Shown here piece by piece: positions 33,204 through 42,246 of a stretch of DNA of 44,363 nucleotides. The stretch covers positions 1 through 44,363 of the forward strand of contig JAFGRW010000097.1 of assembly GCA_016934935.1 (NCBI GenBank), written 5' to 3'. The position numbers and the translations under genes were made by a program. This stretch comes from Spirochaetota bacterium. Lineage in GTDB: Bacteria > Spirochaetota > UBA4802 > JAFGJZ01. The notes under the pieces were generated by a model. The model was not told the origin of the DNA. It saw only the letters and a program-made list of their open reading frames with translations, and did no database searches. Every line of letters starts with the position of its first letter. Position 1 is the stretch's first letter.

Positions 33204-34238
33204 CTAATCGATGCTATCAAACAGAGACTGTTTATTTCGAAACATCGAGACAAAAAAGGGATCCAGAACAATTGTTTTTACCATCTGTTTTTCAACAGAA
33301 TCAGCGAAAGCGCCCTCTGCATCAAAATGCTCAATGGCTTTTACCGAATCAGGTAATTCACGGATTCGGTTCACCAAAAAGGATATTCTGTTCATATCTC
33401 TCTGCTCAAAAGGAAGCGACCGCTCTTTTTCAAGGTTTGCCTTTTTCTGGTAGTTTCTCAGCATGTCATTAAGTTTACTAATCTGATCCATATCCTGCTG
33501 GTATTTGATGAAAAAAGCGTGAACAGTTTCATCCCGGATATGTTCTACACTCATTACAATGATATACTGAAAAAGACTGTAGTTCTTCATGATTACAGAA
33601 CGCACAAGTTCGTCGGGCAGTTTGATAAAAAAGGATATAAAGTCAAGAATGGTCTTTTTTTCTTCAAAATATATCTTTATCGAGTTGGAATCCAGCTTCG
33701 AGAGCACGTAAAGAAGCAGCAACTTGTCGCGGTGAACAAACTTTCCATCAATAAGCAGACTGAGTAACCTTTGTTGATCAACAAAATACAGAATCTCGTC
33801 AAATATAACCTCTGTCGGGTAATCCTTAAGCGTACAGTAACCGTATGTAAAAAGAACAACCCTCTCAAGAAGCTCGATATTAAGACGCGGCGAATTAATG
33901 AATTTCTGAATATTCTGATTTTCTCTGAAAAGAAGCAGGTAGTATAAAAAAAGCTGAAACTCATCATGATCGTTTGATGAAATAACCGTGTCTATCAGAC
34001 TTATCAGTTCTTCTTCGGACAAACCCTTAAAAAAACCTTCTATTTTGCGAATGGAAGGCAGTTCATCGTCTTTCATGACTGCCTTTGCAAGATATTTTTC
34101 AAAAACAACCGTTTTGTTCATAGTCAGACACATTACCCTGTTACTCATATATAGAAAAAGATGCGAAGCGTTTTTTAAGCCAGTATTAGGATTTCCGAAC
34201 CAAAACAACTCGTAAAACGATACGAAATATTCAAACAT
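33204..34238 (-). CDS. Helical protein of unknown function
   Basis: This protein of up to 344 residues is almost entirely helical, rich in Leu, Ile, Phe and charged residues, with many motifs of the form SEEELISLIDTV and DEFQLFLYYLLLF. It has no signal or membrane segment, and no domain is recognised; HEAT-like repeats are possible. The start is uncertain: 34238 lacks a Shine-Dalgarno and sits beside a small hairpin (AACCG/CGGTT). Starts at 34148 (MSNRV) or 34121 (MNKTV) would give 314 or 305 residues and a more usual beginning. It lies 99 bp downstream of metG on the same strand. Confidence 0.6.
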   Translation of the reverse strand: MFEYFVSFYELFWFGNPNTGLKNASHLFLYMSNRVMCLTMNKTVVFEKYLAKAVMKDDELPSIRKIEGFFKGLSEEELISLIDTVISSNDHDEFQLFLYYLLLFRENQNIQKFINSPRLNIELLERVVLFTYGYCTLKDYPTEVIFDEILYFVDQQRLLSLLIDGKFVHRDKLLLLYVLSKLDSNSIKIYFEEKKTILDFISFFIKLPDELVRSVIMKNYSLFQYIIVMSVEHIRDETVHAFFIKYQQDMDQISKLNDMLRNYQKKANLEKERSLPFEQRDMNRISFLVNRIRELPDSVKAIEHFDAEGAFADSVEKQMVKTIVLDPFFVSMFRNKQSLFDSID

Positions 34239-34337
34239 AACCGAATAACCGGTTAATTACGTTAAAAAATAACACAATTGACAGTTAAAACAAGATTTTT
34301 TGAACTTTTTCAATTCGAACATCCGGTTTAACATTAT

Positions 34338-36350
34338 TTAAGAAATTTTCTGACCCGGTTTTGCTCCAGAATCAGGCGCCAAGAGAAGAACAGTACTCTT
34401 GTCTTCGGCTGATGCTGCCAAAAGCATACCTTCAGAAAGCCCGAACTTCATCTTTCTTGGAGCAAGATTGGCCACTACAGCAATAAGGCGCCCCTTGATC
34501 TGCTCTGGAGAATAATACTTCTTTATTCCTGCAAATATTGTTCTCCGGTCATCACCGCCAAGCCAGATTGTAAGTTTAAGCAGCTTATCCGCGCCCTCTA
34601 CATCTTCGGCATTAATTACCTCTGCCACACGAAGATCGACCTTGGCAAAATCATCAAAAGATATCGTATCGGCAATCGACGGCGCGCTTGTTTTATTCGC
34701 ATTATTAGCGCTCGCAGCAGCCTTAACCTCACTTTCAATAATAGCATCACAAGACTCTTTTTCAATTCGGTTAAGCAAATGTTTGTACGGCTTAACTACA
34801 TGATTTTCTAGTACTTCGTTCACTGAATTCCAGGTCAAAACTCCGCTGTTAAGCAGCTCTTCTACATCGGCAGCATAGGCCGGAAGTACAGGCTTAAGAT
34901 AAACAGTGATTATTCGAAACACATTAATAAGGGCAGTCAATATTGAACGAACTTTTTCAGGATCAGAAGCAACATGTTTCCATGGTTCATGGTGATCAAT
35001 ATACCGGTTTGCATCTTCCGCAAGTTCTCTCACCTCTTTGATTGCCTTCGAGAAATTGCGGTCTTCATAATGACGGGCAATACTTTCCGAACGTTCCTGA
35101 GCCTTTTGCACAAGCTCTTTACCGTCGTCGGACAAAACTCCGGTTTTAAGTTCCAGTTTTTTCAGCATTTGTATGCTTCGCGACGCAATATTGGTTATTT
35201 TGCCAATAAGCTCTGAATTAACTCTGGTTACAAAATCATCAAAACTCAGATCGACATCATCGATAGTTGCGTTTAGCTTACAGGCATAGTAATAACGCAA
35301 ATAGGCGGGCGAAAGGTGGTCAAGATAAGTGCGGGCCTTGATAAATGTTCCTTTTGATTTGCTCATCTTTTCGCCGTTTACAGTCAAAAACCCGTGCACA
35401 AATACCGAATCCGGTGTTTTGTACCCTGCATTATGAAGCATGGCCGGCCAGAACAGGGTATGGAAATAGACGATATCCTTGCCTATAAAGTGATAAAGTT
35501 CCGCGTCATCCGCTTTCCAGAACTCCTTGTAGTCACGGCCGTTTTTATCACACCAGTTTTTTGTCGCCGAGATATAGCCTATTGGAGCGTCTACCCAGAC
35601 GTAAAAAAACTTGTCTTTATAACCTGGAATCTCGAATCCGAAATAAGGCGCATCTCGTGATATATCCCAGTCTCTCAGGTCTTCAGAAAGCCACTCTTCC
35701 AGCTTGTTAGCTGTCTCCCGTGACGCGTGATCCCTGACCCAGCCCTTTAAGAAATCCCTGAAATTGTTCAATTTAAAAAAGAGATGCACACTTTCCTTGA
35801 GCTCCGGTTTTTTTCCGCAAATAACACAGGCCGCGTCCTTTAGATCGGAAGGCGAATAGGTAGCACTGCAAACATCACAGGAATCACCATACTGACCTTC
35901 GGCACCGCAAGATGGGCACACCCCTGTCACGAAGCGGTCCGGCAAAAACATCCTGTCGTGCGCGCAATATAGCTGAGAAATTGTCCGCTCTTCAATATGC
36001 CCCTTCTCTTTCATCGCCAGAAAAATCTCAGAGGAGAGTTCACGGTTTTCGGGACTGTTGGTTGTATAGTAATTATCAAACTCTATTTTAAAGTTCTTAA
36101 AATCATTAAAGTGGCGATCATGGCATTCGGCAATTAAAGCCTCCGGAGTAATACCCCTGTCACGCGCGCTTATCATAATCGGAGTACCATGAGTGTCATC
36201 GGCACACATATAGTGGCAGTCGTGCCCTCGCATCTTCTGAAAACGCACCCAAAAATCTGTCTGAAGATATTCGACAAGATGACCAAGATGTATATCGCCG
36301 TTGGCATACGGCAAAGCAGAAGTAACCAGTATTTTCCTTTTTTTGTTCAT
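34338..36350 (-). CDS. metG: Methionyl-tRNA synthetase
   Basis: This 670-residue class I synthetase charges tRNA-Met. The HIGH-type motif is GDIHLGH (near residue 18-24) and the KMSKS loop is EKMSKSKGT. A double zinc knuckle is present (CPSC, CDVC, CVICG region, about 142-180), the MetRS1 type. The C-terminal domain (about 565-670; VDLRVAEVI...LAPRKMKFGLSEGM) is the EMAP/Arc1p-like tRNA-binding and dimerisation module. AAGGA upstream supports the start. A leftward TTGACA (36432-36427) with a TAACAT 19 bases on may be its promoter. Confidence 0.96.
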   Translation of the reverse strand: MNKKRKILVTSALPYANGDIHLGHLVEYLQTDFWVRFQKMRGHDCHYMCADDTHGTPIMISARDRGITPEALIAECHDRHFNDFKNFKIEFDNYYTTNSPENRELSSEIFLAMKEKGHIEERTISQLYCAHDRMFLPDRFVTGVCPSCGAEGQYGDSCDVCSATYSPSDLKDAACVICGKKPELKESVHLFFKLNNFRDFLKGWVRDHASRETANKLEEWLSEDLRDWDISRDAPYFGFEIPGYKDKFFYVWVDAPIGYISATKNWCDKNGRDYKEFWKADDAELYHFIGKDIVYFHTLFWPAMLHNAGYKTPDSVFVHGFLTVNGEKMSKSKGTFIKARTYLDHLSPAYLRYYYACKLNATIDDVDLSFDDFVTRVNSELIGKITNIASRSIQMLKKLELKTGVLSDDGKELVQKAQERSESIARHYEDRNFSKAIKEVRELAEDANRYIDHHEPWKHVASDPEKVRSILTALINVFRIITVYLKPVLPAYAADVEELLNSGVLTWNSVNEVLENHVVKPYKHLLNRIEKESCDAIIESEVKAAASANNANKTSAPSIADTISFDDFAKVDLRVAEVINAEDVEGADKLLKLTIWLGGDDRRTIFAGIKKYYSPEQIKGRLIAVVANLAPRKMKFGLSEGMLLAASAEDKSTVLLLAPDSGAKPGQKIS

Positions 36351-36541
36351 TTATTATTTCCTTACAATTAGTATAATTACACACAAAAACATCATTTCAT
36401 CATGTTAGCAGAATCATGCGAGTAGTTGTCAATAAGATAATGTGTTAATCTTTCAATTAGCAGTAAATCAAAACCCGTTCATAAACCCTGTTTATATAAA
36501 TTTATGGACAAAACGGCAAAGATCAGGTCTATTGTTGCCAA

Positions 36542-36569
36542 TTGAAAAAGTAATTATTAGAATTATACT
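36542..36569 (+). promoter_or_regulatory. Candidate promoter of the membrane AraC gene, possibly leaderless
   Basis: TTGAAA (36542-36547) and TATACT (36564-36569) are 16 bases apart. Transcription would begin about 36575-36578, at or next to the ATG (36579), and only a weak GGA precedes it. Confidence 0.45.
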
Positions 36570-36578
36570 GGATATAAC

Positions 36579-37679
36579 ATGAATTCATCATCACTCTTAA
36601 TATCGTCTATACTCGGTCTGGCCGGTGGAATCGTCACTCTTATTTTTTTGACACTCTACAAAGGGGAAAACCCGGGATTAACAAAAACTGCGGCTCTTCT
36701 GACTACTACTCAGGCTTTACAAATGATTTTTAGCCTTGTTTTTATGTTCGCAGGCTGGATGGACAAGTTTTCCGGGCTCTATTGGACAACATCGCTTACA
36801 AGTTCAGTATTTATGCTGTATCTGTTAAAGAGTTGTTGCCGGAAAAACACATTTAAAGACCCAAAATCACTTTCACATTTAATAACACTTCTTTTCGCGA
36901 TTACAGCGTCGATTTTTTTTGTAATACCGGATTTTACGTTTGCCAGTTTTGTAAGCCACGAACAGGTAGAACGTGTTCTTCTGGTTTTTTCTACAGCTTT
37001 AATTATACTCTATTTTTTCTTTGCTGTGAAGGAGTACAAGAATTATTACGACAGTATTCACAATATATATTCATCAATAAACTATTACGCCACTCAAAGA
37101 CTTTTTTTTCTGATAGTGGCGCTTTTTCTAGTGGTCTGTCTTTCAATTTTTTCTGCTGCAATATTTACCTTTGCGTCCCCTTTGCAAATAAGAAATTTAT
37201 ATCCGATAGCCAGTTTGCTTAGAGTGATACCTTTATATGGTTTTTATGTGTTAGTAATCGCACTTGTTGCCGCCCAGCCTCTTACAATTGTTGAAGACAA
37301 TAAAGACGGGTACTTTACCCATAACACAATTTCTTTCAAAGAACTGTACAGTAAAACCAAAGAACTGATTATCAGAAAAAAACTGTACCTTGAACCGGAT
37401 ATTGACATTATTAAAGTTGCAGCAATACTAAAATGTACTCCGTGTGAAATTGTAAATGCCATTAAAGGAAAGACGGGAGGAAGTTTTTACTACTTTGTAA
37501 ACACTATACGCGCAAAAAAGTCCATAGAGATGCTTAATGACCCGATAAGCAAAAGCTTCCCTTTCGTAACAATCGCCTGCCAGGCTGGATTCAGTTCAGA
37601 GATTGCCTTCAACCGGGTGTTCAAAAAAGTTACCGGAATGAAACCAAACGATTACCGCAGAAAACAGGAACAGGGTTGA
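36579..37679 (+). CDS. Membrane-embedded AraC-family transcriptional regulator
   Basis: This 366-residue protein begins with about seven hydrophobic helices (residues 6-235) and ends with an AraC-type double helix-turn-helix (about 265-362). The second helix-turn-helix is strong: VTIACQAGFSSEIAFNRVFKKVTGMKPNDYR. Such membrane-anchored AraC proteins sense a signal in or across the membrane and bind DNA directly. Their targets are unknown; the isolated position here gives no clue. It converges on the RDD gene with 30 bp between the stops. Confidence 0.82.
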   Translation: MNSSSLLISSILGLAGGIVTLIFLTLYKGENPGLTKTAALLTTTQALQMIFSLVFMFAGWMDKFSGLYWTTSLTSSVFMLYLLKSCCRKNTFKDPKSLSHLITLLFAITASIFFVIPDFTFASFVSHEQVERVLLVFSTALIILYFFFAVKEYKNYYDSIHNIYSSINYYATQRLFFLIVALFLVVCLSIFSAAIFTFASPLQIRNLYPIASLLRVIPLYGFYVLVIALVAAQPLTIVEDNKDGYFTHNTISFKELYSKTKELIIRKKLYLEPDIDIIKVAAILKCTPCEIVNAIKGKTGGSFYYFVNTIRAKKSIEMLNDPISKSFPFVTIACQAGFSSEIAFNRVFKKVTGMKPNDYRRKQEQG

Positions 37680-37709
37680 CCGAGCAAACACCTGATTTGC
37701 AATCCGGAC

Positions 37710-38168
37710 CTATTCTTCGTTATCACTTTTTTTCTGAAAAATAATATTGTGCCCCGGCTTGTCGATAACAAGTGAACCGGAAATAATATCATGTAATGCC
37801 TGTTTTTTTGATGTCCAGCCGGCCATAAAAAAGCCAATTAATAAAATCATAGCAGAAGGTACTTTACATAAATTACGTATAGCCGCCCTTTTAAAATTCA
37901 TCTCTTTGTCGTTGTCCGCGATAACCCTAACGTCAAAAAAAAGTTTACCTATAGTTGCATGAAATGATGATGATTCCATTAGCGCGAAGTAGACCCAAAA
38001 AAGGCCGTACATAACCATATTCGCATACCCCCATGCCATAATGCCCTGTTCGTTAGGGCCGCCAAACACAACAAGAAAAACCTGACCAGTTATCTCGGCA
38101 ACAGCGCCAACAACAAGCATATCGATAAAAAAGGCTGCCGCACGCCTCCAGAAACCAGCATATCTCAT
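37710..38168 (-). CDS. RDD-family membrane protein
   Basis: This 152-residue protein has the RDD signature: Arg in GFWRRAAAFFID followed by Asp16 in the first membrane helix, and the later TIGKLFFDVRVI motif. Three or four membrane helices are predicted (about 10-35, 45-70, 105-125). RDD proteins are thought to act in transport or as membrane accessory proteins; some have been linked to Na+/H+ exchange. Nothing nearby narrows the role. Confidence 0.85.
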   Translation of the reverse strand: MRYAGFWRRAAAFFIDMLVVGAVAEITGQVFLVVFGGPNEQGIMAWGYANMVMYGLFWVYFALMESSSFHATIGKLFFDVRVIADNDKEMNFKRAAIRNLCKVPSAMILLIGFFMAGWTSKKQALHDIISGSLVIDKPGHNIIFQKKSDNEE

Positions 38169-38231
38169 AATAATACCTCAATCGTTATTTTGACTATATT
38201 CAAATAAGACCTTTAACATTAATTAATTCTA

Positions 38232-39464
38232 TTAAAGATCCCTGCTATCCAGCACTTCTTTGCCCTTAAAAATAATAGTTAAGTAATCAGCCGGAGCTGG
38301 CAGCGAACTTGCGCTTACCTCGAAAGCCTCGCCCCCCCGAGGCGTCACTGTACGGGCAAACATTAACCTTCCATTGCGCTTAAACTGAATCTCGTACTCC
38401 ACACCCGGATAGTTAAAATAAAACCGGTGATTTTTCTCTTTTGTTAGCGCATAAGCGCAAAAATCACCGGCAGATCTGATTAGTGGCATATCGTTAACCG
38501 GATAAAGAAACTCACTCCAGTTAACAGATTGCCCTGGTTCAAGGTCACATATCAGCGGTAACGAAAAAAGAGTGCCTGTGAATCGCTCACCTTGACCAAT
38601 AACACCAGGCTCTGGATAACCGGTTGCGACTCGAACCACTCCGGCATTTATACTCTTGTCAATAGACGAAAACCAGTTCTTGTTGGCTTTAAATATTTTG
38701 GGCATAAACAGGGAACTGTTGGCAGAATAGGTGAACAGGTACGAAGTTCGATAATACCAGGAAACCGCTGACTCTGCTGATGCACTTAAAGCAAAATCTG
38801 TTTTAACACGGGAGTGTTTACTGTCAACAGAAACTACAACCGAACATAGTGCACCCGGCAAATCAGGAACAGTATAGCTCATCTTTATGCTTATCAGCTC
38901 TTTATCGGCCTTTACCAGCTCAGAGTTCCACGGCATGCACCAGCCTATTCCGTGATCACCCTGCATCAAGGAAGGGGTGACTCCGCCAAGCTCTATATGC
39001 CAACCATTGTGAAGATTTCCGGCTTTGCTTCGAATAATTCGAAGGTCTTTTCCCTGATAAAGAAGTTCACGCCCACTCTTCTTATCAATTATTGAAATTA
39101 TTCGGCCACCAAACTGGGGCAACAGGGCGACCTTGATATAACGATTTTCGATAACATGTGTACGAAATTCAGTAGTAATAATTTCTTTGCCAACAGAGAC
39201 AAGTTCAGGCTTGCCCTTTACTTGAGTGTACTGATAATGACTAAATTTATAACTACCGGTATACAGTTTCATCTGGCCGTTTTCGAAATCTTCGATAGGT
39301 ACAAAATAGCTGTCCGGCTGATGAATCTTTTGCACCATCTTTTCCGATTGCCCCACAACCGGTCCTGCCGATTTTAACAGATCGGGCAAAGCACAACCAA
39401 CTGTTAAAAAGATAATTGTAATAATCAGTAAATTTCTATAAACATCAGATACACATTTTTTCAT
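38232..39464 (-). CDS. DUF5107-like lipoprotein
   Basis: This 410-residue protein has a lipoprotein signal with Cys24 (IIIFLTVGC). The region from about 105 contains VIENRYIKVALLPQFGGRI, then SIIDKKSGRELLYQ, which is the opening of the DUF5107 / galactose-mutarotase-like beta-sandwich, and the rest is beta-rich. Related domains occur with carbohydrate-active proteins, so a sugar-binding or sugar-processing surface role is plausible. The start at 39464 has AAGGGA eight bases upstream; an upstream in-frame start at 39560 is rejected because it buries the signal. Confidence 0.7.
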   Translation of the reverse strand: MKKCVSDVYRNLLIITIIFLTVGCALPDLLKSAGPVVGQSEKMVQKIHQPDSYFVPIEDFENGQMKLYTGSYKFSHYQYTQVKGKPELVSVGKEIITTEFRTHVIENRYIKVALLPQFGGRIISIIDKKSGRELLYQGKDLRIIRSKAGNLHNGWHIELGGVTPSLMQGDHGIGWCMPWNSELVKADKELISIKMSYTVPDLPGALCSVVVSVDSKHSRVKTDFALSASAESAVSWYYRTSYLFTYSANSSLFMPKIFKANKNWFSSIDKSINAGVVRVATGYPEPGVIGQGERFTGTLFSLPLICDLEPGQSVNWSEFLYPVNDMPLIRSAGDFCAYALTKEKNHRFYFNYPGVEYEIQFKRNGRLMFARTVTPRGGEAFEVSASSLPAPADYLTIIFKGKEVLDSRDL

Positions 39465-39954
39465 TACAATGTCCCTTGATTCGATTTTGCATCCCTTACC
39501 GCCCGTTCGTGTTTCAAATGACACATTAAACGGTGACAGCAATGATATTTTCTTGGGCAAGACAAATCTTAAAATTTTTAAACCAAGGCATCATTTACTT
39601 ACCACAGGGTTTACTGGCAAGGATTTTTTGGTAATGATCTAATCACGAAATATGTGACCGGATACTGGTTTCCAATTTCTCTTGTGGCCGAAATTCATTT
39701 TTTCATTGATTATTTTCAATCCACACGCCGACGCAACAGCTATCAAGACAAGATGGCATTACCAGGCACGCGCGTAGAATCACTCTATGAATACAGTACT
39801 AATCATAATTATATACTTGACACTATTGAATCCTGTAATACTTATGTAGCAATTAACAAACAATCCCTTGCGTTCATCCCTATCACGTATAAAGGTATTA
39901 TTTTACCTTTTCCTTTTAGTACCGGAGTCTGCCCGGTTATAATATTAAACAATA

Positions 39955-39985
39955 TTGTTATGCAGAGTTATTTCTGCCATAACAA
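39955..39985. repeat. 12-bp inverted repeat in intergenic region
   Basis: TTGTTATG-CAGA (39955-39966) pairs with TCTG-C-CATAACAA (39973-39985) with one bulged base. The rightward side is T/A-rich. It may be a terminator for an unseen transcript or a binding site. Confidence 0.5.
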
Positions 39986-40078
39986 TTATTTATTGTGATG
40001 ATAGTTAAAATTATCAGTTATTGTTTCAATAATAATTGCCGATACTATTATGGTGTCCATTTTATTAACTCACAATGA

Positions 40079-40107
40079 TTGTTAGTTAGTTATTTATTTT
40101 TTATTAT
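40079..40107 (+). promoter_or_regulatory. Promoter of the hydrogenase-like chemoreceptor gene
   Basis: TTGTTA (40079-40084) and TATTAT (40102-40107, five of six matches) are 17 bases apart. The leader before the ATG at 40172 would be about 55 bases. Confidence 0.6.
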
Positions 40108-40171
40108 ACATTTTTACTTATAAATATATATCCCTAAGCATATTTTCAAACACAACAAAGAGAGTATCGAC

Positions 40172-42232
40172 ATGAAACAGATGAAACCTGTAGTAAACGT
40201 AAATATTGATAACTGTGTAAACTGTCACGCCTGTGTAGCGGCGTGCCCTGTCAAATATTGCAACGATGCCAGTAAAGATTATGTTGAAATAAACCACGAC
40301 ATGTGTATAGGCTGCGGCAGCTGCGTTAAAGCCTGTACTCATAACGCGCGAATAATCGTAGATGATTTTGATCAGTTTATGAGTGACCGGAATAAGCACA
40401 GGTTCTTCGCAATTGTTGCACCTGCTGTTGCCGCAAACTTTCCGGGTAACTACCTTAATCTTAACGGATTTCTGGAGTCACTTGGAGTTCAAGCCTTTTT
40501 TGATGTAAGTTTCGGAGCCGAGCTGACCGTTAAGTCATATATAGAAGCAATCAAGACAAAGAATCCTAAAACAGTTATTGCGCAACCTTGTCCGGCCATT
40601 GTCAGTTATGTAGAGATTCATAAACCGGAACTATTGCCATATCTTGCTCCGGCCGACAGCCCGATGCTGCATACAATAAAAATGGTAAAAGAGTTTTATC
40701 CGCAATACAAAAACCACAGGGTAATCGTAGTTTCTCCCTGCCTTGCAAAAAGACGGGAGTTTGACTCGACAGGCCTTGGCGATACCGTTTATAATGTAAC
40801 TTATCAGTCATTAAGCAACTATCTTAACGACAACCGTAAAAAATTGTCTGACTATAAAAAGATTGATTTTTCGAACCCGCCGGCAGAGCGAGCAGTTCTT
40901 TTTTCGACACCGGGAGGGCTGCTGAAAACTGCTGAACGTGACATCCCCGGTATTGCCGAGAAGACACGTAAAATAGAAGGAACACATACAATATACCATT
41001 ATCTGGACTCTCTTAAAGAGAGTATAGACCATGGCATTGCTCCTCTTCTTGTAGACTGCCTGAACTGCGAAGCCGGTTGTAACGGTGGGCCGGGGACTCT
41101 AAATATTGATAAATCTGTAGACGAAATCGAACACTACATAAACGATAGAAACAAACAGATGCAAAAGAAGTATCAGCAGTCAAGTACCGAAAAAACATCA
41201 AAAAAAATAAACAAACTACTTTCTAAATATTGGAAACCGGGTCTTTACGACCGTAGTTACAAAAACCGTTCAGATCAATATACCGTTAAGACTCCCAACA
41301 AGTCAGAGCTTAAAAATATATACGAATCCATGAAAAAATTCTCGGACGCCGAAATAATCAACTGTAACTCTTGCGGTTACGGAAGCTGCGAGGGCATGGC
41401 TATAGCCATACATAACGGACTTAATATACCCGAAAACTGTCACTATTACAAACAGAAACTGCTAATCGAAGAACATTTCAAAACCGAAGAAGAGCATAAA
41501 AAAGCCGTACAAGCCGCCGAAGAGATCGAAAAAAACAGAATTAAAATAGAAAAGGAACACCAGTCAAAGATGGATATTGCCACTCAGATATCGGCAACAA
41601 CAACCGAGATGGAAAACAACAACCGGGCCATCGCTAAAATGACAGAAAATCTCTCCGGTCTGTCACGCGATCAGGAAAAAAGTCTTACACTGCTGTTTAG
41701 CACACTATCCGAAGCCGGCAAAATTACATCAGAATTCAAGTCCATTGCCGAGGCAATAAACGATGTTGCCGAGCAAACCGATATGCTTGCACTTAATGCC
41801 AGTATTGAGGCCGCACGCGCGGGAGATGTTGGTAAAGGATTCGCGGTAGTATCAGACGAGGTTAAAAAACTTGCTGAAAACACCCAGGACGAAATCCGTA
41901 AAATAGGCTCTTTTACAGACAACCTGCAAAAAGTTTTCAACAGGATAAGTGATTCATCAAATGATGTATTTAAAAATTTTGAAAAGATGGCACAGCTTAC
42001 CACCGAAGTAACCGCAGCAACCGAGGAGATGGCCGCCGCCACAACAGCGGTTAATAACGAGATAGACAAGCTTGTTGATAATGAGAACTCTCAACAGCAG
42101 ATTGACTCTTTATTTAATGAAACTCACGATCCCGATGATATAATTCAGGATAAGCCGGATTGTGATCCAGCTTATCCTGATTACATGATTTCAGAAGATA
42201 ACGACGAAGACGAAGACAAGAAACTGGCATAG
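40172..42232 (+). CDS. Soluble chemoreceptor with [FeFe]-hydrogenase-like sensor module
   Basis: This 686-residue protein has no membrane helix. Residues 10-60 hold two ferredoxin-type 4Fe-4S motifs (C15/C18/C21/C25 and C45/C48/C51/C55). Residues about 75-310 match the hydrogenase H-cluster domain. L1 is AQPCP with C140, L2 is SPCLAKR with C190, and L3 is [11 protein letters not shown] with C299 and C303. The four ligands of the cubane are kept, but the first Cys of the usual TSCCP (the proton relay) is Pro. A third Fe-S motif ([11 protein letters not shown]...C, 398-423) follows, as in sensory hydrogenases. Residues about 430-640 are coiled coil and an MCP hairpin tip ([20 protein letters not shown]). 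It probably senses H2 or redox state and signals to CheA. The acidic tail is unexplained. Confidence 0.85.
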   Translation: MKQMKPVVNVNIDNCVNCHACVAACPVKYCNDASKDYVEINHDMCIGCGSCVKACTHNARIIVDDFDQFMSDRNKHRFFAIVAPAVAANFPGNYLNLNGFLESLGVQAFFDVSFGAELTVKSYIEAIKTKNPKTVIAQPCPAIVSYVEIHKPELLPYLAPADSPMLHTIKMVKEFYPQYKNHRVIVVSPCLAKRREFDSTGLGDTVYNVTYQSLSNYLNDNRKKLSDYKKIDFSNPPAERAVLFSTPGGLLKTAERDIPGIAEKTRKIEGTHTIYHYLDSLKESIDHGIAPLLVDCLNCEAGCNGGPGTLNIDKSVDEIEHYINDRNKQMQKKYQQSSTEKTSKKINKLLSKYWKPGLYDRSYKNRSDQYTVKTPNKSELKNIYESMKKFSDAEIINCNSCGYGSCEGMAIAIHNGLNIPENCHYYKQKLLIEEHFKTEEEHKKAVQAAEEIEKNRIKIEKEHQSKMDIATQISATTTEMENNNRAIAKMTENLSGLSRDQEKSLTLLFSTLSEAGKITSEFKSIAEAINDVAEQTDMLALNASIEAARAGDVGKGFAVVSDEVKKLAENTQDEIRKIGSFTDNLQKVFNRISDSSNDVFKNFEKMAQLTTEVTAATEEMAAATTAVNNEIDKLVDNENSQQQIDSLFNETHDPDDIIQDKPDCDPAYPDYMISEDNDEDEDKKLA

Positions 42233-42246
42233 CAGCACCCCACTTG

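Larger units (their letters stand above)
39465..40171. other. Long AT-rich intergenic region
   Basis: These 707 bases hold no supported gene. An open frame at 39654-39998 starts with GTG, has no Shine-Dalgarno and resembles AT-rich filler. Two inverted repeats are seen: a short ACCGG/CCGGT (39921-39937) and a longer one at 39955-39985. The promoter of the chemoreceptor gene lies near the right end. Confidence 0.5.

Noticed and set aside
33182..33472. Plus-strand frame overlapping the helical protein gene
   Set aside because: It lies antisense to the longer coding frame and has no start signal; its product looks like out-of-frame translation.
39654..39998. 114-codon open frame in the long intergenic region
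   Set aside because: It starts at GTG with no Shine-Dalgarno, its composition is like the AT-rich spacer, and it runs across an inverted repeat. No family features.
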